The position numbers and the translations under genes were made by a program. 64,000 nucleotides of DNA from the NCBI RefSeq assembly GCF_965638725.1, contig NC_134954.1, forward strand, positions 6,877,001 to 6,941,000. Reading direction: 5' to 3'. Origin of the DNA: Aptenodytes patagonicus (lineage: Eukaryota; Chordata; Aves; Sphenisciformes; Spheniscidae). Below are positions 1 to 9,093 of this stretch, piece by piece (within the stretch, counting starts at the first letter, position 1; every line of letters starts with the position of its first letter). Under the pieces are notes generated by a model. It made no database searches, had not been told where the DNA came from, and was given only the letters and a program-made list of their open reading frames with translations.

Positions 1-1039
1 AACATCTCTAATTTTAAAGGCTATTTTGCAGGTTTTTTTCTCACCCATTTCTAGTGGTGATGCCAAAATATAGTCTTAAATAAATTCACAGATCCCCAAG
101 TTTGGGCAGCTACTCAATTTTATCTAAATTTTGCTCACATTTTGCGATCTGGAACTTGCGCTTTAGTTTTAAGAATCTCACTTTTGAGCAGTCTTTGAGG
201 AATTTGGCATCTCTATTTATCCTGAATAGATTAGGCTAGATATGGGAGTTTTTAATCGGCACCCAGAACTTATCACAAGCTAGGTGTATAACAGCATAAA
301 CTTCCATCTTCCATCCCCAAATAATTTGTTTTAAAAGATAAAGTCTTGCTGAAGTTTGACTTCAGGAAAAACTTCTTCACCTTGTGCCCACTCCATCCTT
401 GTGAACGTGAGAAAGGCAAGTCTTAAAGCATAAAGAAATCGAGTCAGGAGGCTTTCCGGTAAGGATCAAACCTTTCACAGCCCCATCGCTTAAATGAAGG
501 GGTGTTAGCGGGGGAGTCTCGGAGAATTCTGGCCGGGGTGGTATCACTTTGCGGGGAGGAGAAATCATTCAGCTAGGGAGGATTTGGGTTGTCTAACTAT
601 TAATGTAAAAATCATAAATTTAATTACTAAATATAAAATATTAAACTGTAACATAAAACATTTAAGCATTAAATGCAAAAAATGAAGGTGGTGTTTTTTT
701 TTCCTCGCATTTTAAATTGGGGAGTTTTGATCACAGTTACTTACCCCTCACTTTATACATTGCTCACTGCAGAGTTTGAAATAAATACAGCCACCTTATT
801 TATATCTGAGGGATGACTGGGTGGTAGTGTGTAACAGGAATAGATGCATTTTTTTCTGCTCCATCCAAGCAAACAAGATGTAATGTTTAAAAAGTGAAGC
901 TGACCTAAAAATAAGTGTTGGGGGTTTTAAATTTTATTTGGGGGGGGTGGGTTAAATTTTATTTTTTAGTGGTGAATTTTCCTTATTGAGGAAAGGAAAA
1001 TTTTATTATTTGACATGAATGATCTAGTGATTTAAAGCC
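1..1039. other. AT-rich intergenic DNA, no gene seen
   Basis: I see no coding signal, splice-flanked exon or recognisable repeat here. The stretch is AT-rich with short T and G runs (for example around 690-700 and 940-950). It ends where homology to the CR1 LINE begins. Confidence 0.6.
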
Positions 1040-2793
1040 CTGACAGAATTAAATCTGACCAGGGACATCAAGGGCAACAAGAAAAGATTCTATAGGTATG
1101 TCGGGGATAAAAGGAAGACGAGGGAAAATGTGGGCCCTCTCCAGAAGGAAATGTGACGCCTGGTTACCCGGGATGTGGAGAAGGCGGAGGTACTCAGTGA
1201 CTTTTTTGCCTCGGTCTTCACTGGCAAGTGCTCGAGCCTCACCGCCCAAGCCGCAGAAGGCAAAGGCGGGGACTGGGAGAATGAAGAGCCGCCCACTGTG
1301 GGAGAAGATCAGGTTCGAGACCATCTAAGGAACCTGAAGGTGCACAAGTCTGTGGGACCCGATGAGATCCATCCGTGGGTCCTGAAGGAACTGGCGGATG
1401 AAGTTGCTAAGCCACTATCCATCGTATTTGAGAAGTCGTGGCAGTCCGGGGAAGTTCCCACTGACTGGAACAGGGGAAACATCACCCGCATTTTTAAAAA
1501 GGGAAAAAAGGAAGACCCGGGGAGCTACAGGCCAGTCAGTCTCACCTCTGTGCCTGGGAAGATCATGGAACAGACCCTCCTGGAAGCTATGCTAAGGCAC
1601 GTGGAGGACAGGGAGGTGATTCGAGACAGCCAGCATGGCTTCACCAAGGGCAAGTCCTGCCTGACCAACCTAGTGGCCTTCTCTGATGGAGTGACTACAT
1701 CAGCGGACACGGGAAAAGCTATGGATGTCGTCTACCTGGACCTCTGTAAGGCCTTTGACACAGTTCCCCACAACATCCTTCTCTCTAAACTGGAGAGGTA
1801 TGGATTTGATGGGTGGACTGTCCAATGGATGAGGAATTGGTTAGATGGTCACATCCAGAGGGTAGTGGTCAACAGCTCAATGTCCAGATGGAGATTGGTG
1901 ACGAGTGGCATCCCGCAGGGGTCCATATTGGGACCGGTACTGTTTAATATCTTCATCAGTGACATAGTGGAATCAAGTGCACCCTCAGCAAGTTTGCAGA
2001 CAACACCAAGCTGAGTGGTGTGGTTGACACGCCAGAGGGACGGGATGCCATCCAGAGGGACCTGGACAAGCTCGAGAAGTGGGCCTGTGTGAACCCCATG
2101 AGGTTTAACAGGGCCAAGTGCAAGGTCCTGCACCTGGGTCGGGGCAACCCCCGGTATCAATCCAGGCTGGGGGATGAAGGGATTGAGAGCAGCCCTGCCG
2201 AGAAGGACTTGGGGGTACTGGTGGATGAAAAGCTGGACATGAGCCAGCAACGTGCGCTCACAGCCCAGAAGGCCAACCCTATCCTGGGCTGCATCACCAG
2301 CAGCGTGGCCAGCAGGTCGAGGGAGGGGATTCTGCCCCTCTACTCTGCTCTGGTGAGACCCCACTTGGAGTACTGTGCCCAGCTCTGGAGCCCTCAGCAC
2401 AGGAAAGACACGGACCTGTTGGAGCGGGTCCAGAGGAGGGCCACGAAAATGAGGGGGATGGAACACCTCTCCTGTGAAGAAAGGCTGAGAGAGTTGGGGT
2501 TGTTCAGCCTGGAGAAGAGAAGGCTTTGGGGAGACCTTCTTGCAGCCTATCAGTACTTAAAGGGGGCTTATAAAAAAGATGGCGGCAAACTTTTTAGCAG
2601 GGCCTGTTGCGACAGGACAAGGGGGAATGGCTTTAAACTAAAAGAGGGTAGACGTAGACTAGATAGAAGGAAGAAATGTTTTACACTGAGGGTGGTGAAA
2701 CACTGGCACAGGTTGCCTAGAGAGGTGGTGGATGCCCCATCCCTGGAAACATTCCAGGTCAGGTTGGACGGGGCTCTGAGCAACCTGATCTAG
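1040..2793 (+). pseudogene. CR1 ORF2 reverse transcriptase, broken
   Basis: This is the remains of the CR1 ORF2 protein, which copies the element's RNA into the genome by target-primed reverse transcription. The frame is open from about 1040 but meets a TGA at 1154-1156, where relatives have a sense codon. It then runs from about 1157 to near 1966 and includes the fingers motif around GFTKGKSC, the catalytic A motif [12 protein letters not shown] and the B motif [16 protein letters not shown] small deletion near 1966-1970 shifts the frame, and the match continues in the next frame to the stop at 2791-2793. The C motif lies after the shift and reads FADN instead of the usual FADD (codon 2002-2004), so one metal-binding aspartate is replaced. 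The C-terminal domain ([15 protein letters not shown], then [15 protein letters not shown]) is intact. With a stop, a frameshift and a lost catalytic residue, this copy should be inactive. Confidence 0.93.
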
Positions 2794-2880
2794 TTGAAGA
2801 TGTTCCTGCCCACGGCAGGGGGGTTGGGCTAGATGGCCTTTAGAGGTCCCTTCCAACCCAAACCATTCTATAATTCTATA
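1040..2880 (+). mobile_element. CR1 LINE, 5'-truncated, about 1.84 kb
   Basis: This is a chicken-repeat-1 type non-LTR retrotransposon. Reading starts abruptly inside the endonuclease-to-reverse-transcriptase linker of ORF2, so the 5' part is missing, as is usual for CR1. The copy keeps the reverse transcriptase, the C-terminal domain, a short 3' UTR with the typical 'ggcctttagaggtcccttcc' type sequence, and two copies of the 8-bp terminal repeat ATTCTATA at 2865-2872 and 2873-2880. No poly-A tail is present, which fits CR1, as that family ends in an octamer microsatellite. CR1 elements do not make clear target-site duplications, so the 5' edge is set by loss of ORF2 similarity and is uncertain by about 20 bp. 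The copy is much longer than the usual few-hundred-base CR1 fragment. Confidence 0.95.
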
Positions 2881-5800
2881 CTGAAACTAATGAGCCTAAA
2901 TTAGACTGGCATGAAGTAACGAAGAGGGTGGAAAATGTACACTGAAGTATCTGAACAAATTTGTGAAGGGCTGCATCTGTTCAGGTGCGGAATGTTCCTC
3001 TTTCACCCACTTACTGTGGCTCTTGCCACTTAAGTTTTTATTCTGTTGGTTTTGCACATAGGCAAGACCGTAAGACCACGCAAAGCCTGAACTGCCTGCA
3101 GAGATGCCCTCTACCCACTCTCTGAAGTAAGTTCGAGAGACTAAGCAAAACACTTTACCCTAGAAATTATTTGAAAAGTCATAAAATAACTCTTTCACTA
3201 TGGTGCTGATTTTAATTCAGTTTTCAATTGGCTACAGTAGTATTTAAGCCCATGATTAAAATCAAACAAATATTTAAGTATTTCACTGACTTAGGGCTCC
3301 ATTTCATGGTAGTTTTTTTTAAATCTTGGGGCAGCTGTAAAAATCAAGGAAGCAGCTCTGCAAGTGGGATAAGTTATCGGGGTACTCTTCGGTGAGGATC
3401 TTGTCCCTGGGCTCATTGTTACAAACCCCTGCCCCATCACTTTCTTTTCTACTTTTTATCTATGATAGCCTACGTATCTCTTCTTTACTTCAGTGCAAAA
3501 ACCAAGAGAAGTTCTTAACCGCCAGCTACCTGGCGATGATTGTTGTTAGCACTTGAAAAGAGACGACTGATTCATTGGTACCATCTCTGTACACTTTTAC
3601 AAATCTGTCTTTTAAGCTTGTGCGTGTGTGAACTTTTCAGCTGCTTGTGGGAATTAAAATTACTGTCACAGTCCATTGCTCTGGTTGCGCACACTGCCGT
3701 GCCTTACCAAATAGCCGATACCTGCCAGTCTGCAGCACAGCCAAGAACTCACCTTTACAGCACTTGATGACTGCTGCCCGCTTGCCAGCCTGCACTCGAA
3801 GACCAGCCAATACTTTAAATCCCAGACTGCAGAAGAAAAAGAAAAATTCAGAATCCCTTTAAGGAGAATTCTTTGTATACAATGACCATGGCCCGAAACA
3901 GCCTGCCTCAGCTTCACCAACAGATCTGCAGAGTGAGTGATCTGGTTTTTTGCTGTCTATGTTTGTAATACTTTGCATCAGATGTGTAGATGATTTAAAA
4001 AAAAAAAAAAAAAAAGCAACCAAACTTGGTGTGAATTGAAAGTTGGCTGCATAAATCTTTTCCATATAAACTTATTAAATATCCATTGATATTGAGTTCC
4101 TTAAAGCAATAACTTGACTACCAGGTCTGAAACTTGTACTGGGAGGATCGAATATTGCAGCTGCGCTGAACCTGATTGATTTCAGTTGGGTTCTGCATGG
4201 GTGCTTGAGTCCACCTGCACAGAATAAATACATATATAACTCCAGTTTTGAAAAATAAGATTCCATTTTGCAGCGTGTAGGTCAAATTAAAGAGCTGCTC
4301 ATGCCCATGTTTCCCTAGGTAGAGGTGGAGCAGTATAATGAAGGCAGTGTTACTGTCGGTACTCGTACACCCACTGATTCAGAGAGACGTAGCTGCTGTG
4401 TAACAGCAGGGAAGGTGCAGAATCCAATTACAGCTTTTAATGTTTGGGTTTACTGATTAGTTTTGCCATTTCAAATGTTATACTTGCAGTACACGTTTGC
4501 TTATCTTTATTTGTTACTTGCTAAATTTTAAATTGTATAAGAACTGGAGATGGCTTTGTAGTTTTGGGTTTTTTTTTTTTTTACAAAATTTCATACCTGT
4601 CTTCAAGTGAAATGGAAAGAAGGGATTAATTTGAACTTCATGGTATTTTAATGATTTTTCACTGCTATGAATTGTTTTTGCTGCCTGTAGTCTCTGTCCT
4701 TTATTGCATCAGTGCTGCAGTACAATGTTGGTGGGCGATACTGCTTTATGAACTGCAGTGTCTCAGCACTGCTGTTTTTCATCATTTAATACAGCCTAAT
4801 TGATGCTCTTACAGACCATTCCAAGAATAAAAAGAAACATTTCTGCTTTAGCTGGGTGAAGGTCACTTTGTCTTTAGTGAGCACGGAAAGCCAAATAAAT
4901 GTTTGGTCCATGCCTTTATAAAAGGGATATAAGCAGGAGTCCTTTTGTATGTGAAGAACTCAAGGATTAGGAGTAAAGAATACAGTAACTGCAAGAGTTT
5001 TATGCTGCAAGGTGCTTCAGAGCTATATCCTTTTTCATTATATACCGTGTTTCAAAAGTTACAAGTCAATTGTTTTAAGCTCATGGGGTTTAAACTTTGC
5101 ATTTATTTTGGCAACAAGATGCAAATTATTTTTGCAGAATGTGGCTTTAAATGCTTCCTCTGGAGTGCTGTAGGTTAAAAATGGCTTCCCCTTTCCCCTC
5201 ACTGTTTGATGAAATACGGACATTTCTCAAATATTTAGTGGTTGTTTTAATTCTGCTAGTAACAAGTTACTTCTACGTGAAAAGTCACAGTAACATTTTA
5301 ATACTGCTACCGGAGTCACTGGCAGCTCGTGAAATGATTCCCCCGACTTGTCCCGTGTGGTTTGATCTCGGCACCTCGTGCAGGACAGTGGGGTGTGGGT
5401 AGCAGTAGTGTCTCGGACCGGGGTTTGCTCCCCGCTCCCCTCGCACTGCCACCCAGCCCTGCGAAGCCTCGCGGCTCGGAGGAGCGAGCAGGGAAGAGTG
5501 GAGCCCTCTTGTTGTGGTCGTTACCCTTCACTTTGGGGCTGGAAGGGGCTTATAAGCTTTTCCGTAGAGGCAGCTTGGCTGTTAATACGCCTGTAGAAAA
5601 TCTGAGAGGAGGATAGAAATCCTTTTGATAAGGGATATAAAGATTGCTTACACATTTAGGTCCTTCACCCTATTGTACCGTTTTCTTCCCTTTTTTAAAT
5701 AGAGTGCTACCAGACAAGACACATACCAGATGAATTTGTGTTTTATTCACTCTGTGAGCGTAAAAGTGTGTGCTGTAGTGTCAGATCCATGCCATTCAGA

Positions 5801-6929
5801 AAATAAATGTTTTGGCAAAGCCTTTTGTCAGTGTCATCCATCGTGGAGGGATCGGTCCGCGTCTGAGCCAGGTGCAGCCCTCCAGCAGCTCAAACCTTCC
5901 ACCTGCCCTATATATCCTATGGATGATGGGAAAGGCTACGAGGATGTGGGAACTGCTGGGTAAAGAAAGCAATGGAAGGAAAGAGAGCCACCAAATGCTT
6001 CTGTAACTCATAGTTGCCCCTCTGCCCGCTCTGATCTCCCTTGGGGGAAGGGGGGAAGCTCTGAGAAAATGCCTTGACACGAGAGAGTCACTGGGCATTG
6101 CCCAAAGCCCAGCGGCACTGGGGAAGTCTGTGGTCGCCCAAGCATGCCGTCCACGCCAGACTCACTCAGTGCTGTTCTCGGGTGCGTTCTGGGGATGTGC
6201 GTCTTCTTTAAAGCACCCGTGCTGCCTGGAGCTGCACCACTGCCGTGCAACAACAGTGCCACAACGTGTGGCTATAAAGCATAGAGGTTACGAAAAAGTC
6301 CTTCTAGTATGTGATAACCACTCTGGGATGGTGACTTTCTGGGTACATCGCCGGCCAGCTGCCGAGTCGGGTGTCTGGTGTGGGAACGCGGCTGCAGCTG
6401 GGGCCGGGGCAGAGGCAGCTTCTGCTCTCTGTTCTCACCGAGCAAACGAGGGGCTGGGAGGATGAGCCGTGGCCGTGGGGTGGGATCGATCCTCTCCTTG
6501 CTTGTCCCTAGCAGAAAACTCGCCTCCTGCCGAGTTACCCAGCTGCTCGGGCTCGCTGCCGGCGAACAGCGTCACTCGCCCCGGCTGCAGCGGCACTGGA
6601 GCAGCTCTACCCAAGGCAGCACTGCATGCTTCACAAGCCGCTTCATCAACCGAACAGCGTCAGCTCCAGGGGACTAAGAGGCACCTAAAAATTGCGAAGT
6701 GACCGGTTATTTGTAGCGGTTAGAAAAATATTAAGAACTAAAGGAAGATACATTTCTGTCCGAGCTGTATCAGGAAGAACCAGTTTAGGTCTTTTTGACG
6801 TTTTTGGAGAAGTTATTAGAGGACCTTTGAGAAACCCGAGTTTCTGCGAATACCAAGTTAACGAGGCCAGGGGCTGGAGCTGGGACCTTACCCGTTTCAG
6901 GCCTTTTATGGGTTTCCCCCCCCCCACTC
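2881..6929. other. Intergenic DNA upstream of CHST2
   Basis: About 4 kb without a recognisable gene. It is AT-rich up to roughly 5300, then GC content rises in patches (5320-5480, 6330-6680) as the CHST2 CpG island is approached. Short reading frames on both strands have no family resemblance and no consistent codon bias. A 19-base A run lies at 3997-4015. Distal regulatory elements of CHST2 are plausible here, but none can be identified by eye. Confidence 0.5.
3997..4015 (+). repeat. Poly-A run (19 bases)
   Basis: An uninterrupted A homopolymer. No retrocopied gene or SINE was recognised immediately 5' of it, so I treat it as a simple repeat. Confidence 0.85.
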
Positions 6930-7274
6930 CTTGTTCTTCCCGTTTCCCGTTACCGGCGCAGCTTCGCTGTCCGAACCGTAACTGCTGGCGGAGCCCGCGC
7001 CGCCGGGGCAGGGCTGACGGGAACCCACCACAACAGGGGAACAACTTTTCACAGCGCCCACCGCCGTGTCAGACCCGGGCGGGCCGGGGCCGGGTGCCGT
7101 AACCGCCTGGCCGTTACCGAGCGGGCCGGGCTCTCCCGAGAGGCGGGCGGGGGGAGCGCTGCAGACCGATGCGGGGCTGCGGCCGGGGCAGGGACGCCCC
7201 CTCCGCCGCCACCGGCAGCGCCGGGCCCGGCGGGGCACTGCGGCGGGCGCGGGACGGCGGCGAGAGCGACGGCG

Positions 7275-7320
7275 GCAGCCGCCAATGGGGGGCGCGGGGC
7301 GGGGCGCCGCCATTTCGGGC
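7275..7320 (+). promoter_or_regulatory. Putative core promoter of CHST2 (CCAAT, GC box, YY1-like)
   Basis: Three promoter motifs lie in a row: a CCAAT box at 7282-7286, a GC box (GGGGCGGGGC) at 7296-7305, and a YY1-like GCCGCCATTT at 7306-7315. No TATA box is seen. YY1 sites of this type often sit at or just after the start site of TATA-less CpG-island promoters, so transcription probably starts near 7310-7400. The motifs are seen in the sequence; the start site is inferred. Confidence 0.45.
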
Positions 7321-7406
7321 CGCACCTCCGCGGCCGCCCGGCGGCGGTTCCGTGCGCGGCGGCGGCGGCCGGGGCTCTTCCCGCTGCGGCGCGGGGCGGG
7401 GGCGCC

Positions 7407-7544
7407 ATGCGCGCTGGCGGGGCGGCGCGGCGCGGGGGCCTGCCCGCCCTTCCCGCCCGCCCGCCGCCCCTTGCTCCCGCCCCCGCGGCCGCGCTGCGGG
7501 GCGGAGCGGAGCGCGGCGCCGCCTCGCCCCGGCGGCCGCCGTGA
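7407..7544 (+). other. Upstream ORF 1 in the CHST2 leader (45 codons)
   Basis: An ATG at 7407 opens a frame of 45 codons ending in TGA at 7542-7544, about 250 bases before the CHST2 start. The peptide is made almost only of A, R, P, G and L, as any frame in this GC-rich DNA would give, so a peptide function is unlikely. If transcription starts upstream of it, the frame could lower initiation at the main ATG. Confidence 0.35.
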
Positions 7545-7578
7545 GCTGGGCTGCCGCGGCGCCCGCGGCCGCTCGGCG

Positions 7579-7620
7579 ATGGCGGCGCGGAAGAAGCGCG
7601 GGTGGCCGTGCGGCTGCTAA
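7579..7620 (+). other. Upstream ORF 2 in the CHST2 leader (13 codons)
   Basis: ATG at 7579 in a good context (GGCGATGG, with G at +4), reading MAARKKRGWPCGC and then TAA at 7618-7620. It is in frame with CHST2 but separated from it by that stop. This shows that the CHST2 protein cannot begin at this ATG. Confidence 0.4.
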
Positions 7621-7673
7621 GTAGGGCAGCGGCGGGGCGGGGGCGGCGGCGGGGCCGTCGCGGCGGCTGCGCC

Positions 7674-7766
7674 ATGCGGGCCGGGCGCGGGGGGCCGGCC
7701 GGGAGACGGCGCCGGGGGCGGCGCGCCCTGCTGCCCGCCGCGGGCCCCGGGGCGCCGGGGCGCTGA
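7674..7766 (+). other. Upstream ORF 3 in the CHST2 leader (30 codons)
   Basis: ATG at 7674 in a strong context (GCGCCATGC), reading 30 codons rich in R, G, A and P and ending in TGA at 7764-7766, only 28 bases before the CHST2 ATG. It is in a different frame from CHST2. Its late position and good context make it the upstream frame most likely to affect initiation at the main start. Human CHST2 has an extra Arg/Pro/Ala-rich N-terminal stretch here; I could not align the two with confidence. Confidence 0.45.
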
Positions 7767-7794
7767 GCAACAGTTGGCCCCGCCGCCGCCCAGC

Positions 7795-9093
7795 ATGAAA
7801 GTGTGCCGGCGGAAGGCGCTGGCGCTGTGCCTGGGCTACGCGCTCCTGCTGCTCCTCGCCGCCCTCAACCTGCTGGAGTACAAGTGGCGGCGGGAGCCGC
7901 GGCGCTGCGGGGACCCCCCGGCCACCCCCCGCCACCGCCCCCCGCCGCCGCCGCCCCCGCCGCCGCCGGCCGGGAGCCGCGGTCCGGCGGGCGCCCGGCG
8001 GCAGCTGGTCTATGTCTTCACCACCTGGCGCTCGGGGTCGTCCTTCTTCGGGGAGCTCTTCAACCAGAACCCCGAGGTCTTCTTCCTCTACGAGCCGGTG
8101 TGGCACGTCTGGCAGAAGCTGTACCCCGGGGACGCCGTCTCGCTGCAAGGGGCGGCCCGCGACATGCTGAGCTCCCTGTACCGCTGCGACCTCTCCGTCT
8201 TCCAGCTCTACAGCACGGCGGGCGCCGGCAAGAACCTCACCACACTGGGCATCTTCGGGGCGGCCACCAACAAGGTCATCTGCTCCTCGCCCCTCTGCCC
8301 AGCCTACCGCAAGGAGGTGGTGGGCATGGTGGACGACCGGGTGTGCAAGAAGTGCCCCCCGCAGCGCCTCAGCCGCTTCCAGGAGGAGTGCCACAAGTAT
8401 CGCACGCTGGTCATCAAGGGCGTCCGCGTCTTCGACCTGGCCGTCCTCGCCCCGCTCATGCGGGACCCGACCTTGGACCTCAAAGTCATCCACCTGGTGC
8501 GAGACCCCCGGGCCGTCGCCAGCTCCCGCATCAAGTCCCGGCACGGCCTCATCCGGGAGAGCCTGCAGGTGGTGAGGAGCAGGGACCCCCGCATCCATCG
8601 CATGCCCTTCCTTGATGCCGGCCACAAGCTGGGCGGAAAGAAGGAGGGGGGGGGTGGCTCAGACTACCATGCCCTGGGTGCCATGGAGGTCATCTGCAGC
8701 AGCATGGCCAAGACCCTGCAGACCGCCCTGCACCCCCCTGACTGGCTGCAGGGCAACTATATGGCTGTGCGCTACGAGGACCTGGTGGTCGAGCCCATCA
8801 AGACCCTGCGGCAGGTGTACGGCTTCGTCAACCTGGCGGTCAGCCCAGAGATGGAGAAGTTCACCCTCAACATGACCAGTGGCCCCGGCTACTCCTCCAA
8901 GCCCTTCGTGGTGTCGGCCAGGAACGCCACCCAGGCGCTGAGCGCCTGGAGGACTGCGCTCAGCTACCAGCAGATCAAGCAGGTCGAGGAGTACTGCCAC
9001 CAGCCCATGGCCCTGCTGGGCTACGAGAGGGTCGGCAGCCCCGAAGAGGTGAAGGACCTCAGCAGAACGTTGCTCAGGAAGCCGCGGCTGTGA
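7795..9093 (+). CDS. CHST2: Carbohydrate sulfotransferase 2 (GlcNAc-6-O-sulfotransferase 1)
   Basis: CHST2 is a Golgi type II membrane enzyme that moves sulfate from PAPS to carbon 6 of non-reducing N-acetylglucosamine. It helps make 6-sulfo sialyl Lewis X (the L-selectin ligand) and keratan sulfate. The 432-residue protein is encoded in one exon, as known for this gene. It has a short basic cytosolic tail (1-7), a membrane anchor (about 8-27), a stem with ten prolines in a row (49-58), the 5'-phosphosulfate loop TTWRSGSSFF (76-85), the 3'-phosphate loop VIHLVRDPRAVASSR (231-245), and N-glycosylation sites at N147, N359 and N377. The C-terminus SPEEVKDLSRTLLRKPRL is near-identical to human CHST2 and separates it from CHST4, 5, 6 and 7. 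The start is the ATG at 7795 (A at -3); no ATG lies in frame between the stop at 7618-7620 and this one. The stem is shorter than in the 530-residue human protein. No break is seen. Confidence 0.97.
   Translation: MKVCRRKALALCLGYALLLLLAALNLLEYKWRREPRRCGDPPATPRHRPPPPPPPPPPAGSRGPAGARRQLVYVFTTWRSGSSFFGELFNQNPEVFFLYEPVWHVWQKLYPGDAVSLQGAARDMLSSLYRCDLSVFQLYSTAGAGKNLTTLGIFGAATNKVICSSPLCPAYRKEVVGMVDDRVCKKCPPQRLSRFQEECHKYRTLVIKGVRVFDLAVLAPLMRDPTLDLKVIHLVRDPRAVASSRIKSRHGLIRESLQVVRSRDPRIHRMPFLDAGHKLGGKKEGGGGSDYHALGAMEVICSSMAKTLQTALHPPDWLQGNYMAVRYEDLVVEPIKTLRQVYGFVNLAVSPEMEKFTLNMTSGPGYSSKPFVVSARNATQALSAWRTALSYQQIKQVEEYCHQPMALLGYERVGSPEEVKDLSRTLLRKPRL

Noticed and set aside
3997-4015. Poly-A run as the tail of a processed pseudogene
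   Set aside because: No coding similarity was recognised upstream of it, and I did not find flanking direct repeats.
6692-7102. 136-codon plus-strand frame before the CpG island
   Set aside because: It has no family resemblance, crosses a composition boundary and overlaps a minus-strand frame of similar length.
7169-7624. 151-codon plus-strand frame upstream of CHST2
   Set aside because: Its ATG lies before the likely transcription start, and its composition (G, R, A, P) is what any frame gives in this CpG island.
7774-7794. In-frame TTG upstream of the CHST2 ATG as a start codon
   Set aside because: Vertebrate translation rarely starts at TTG, and the ATG at 7795 has a purine at -3 and matches the conserved MKV start of the homologous region.
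7114-8625. 503-codon minus-strand frame opposite CHST2
   Set aside because: It is a shadow of the GC-rich CHST2 exon and island; no recognisable domain, and the plus-strand protein is clearly the conserved one.
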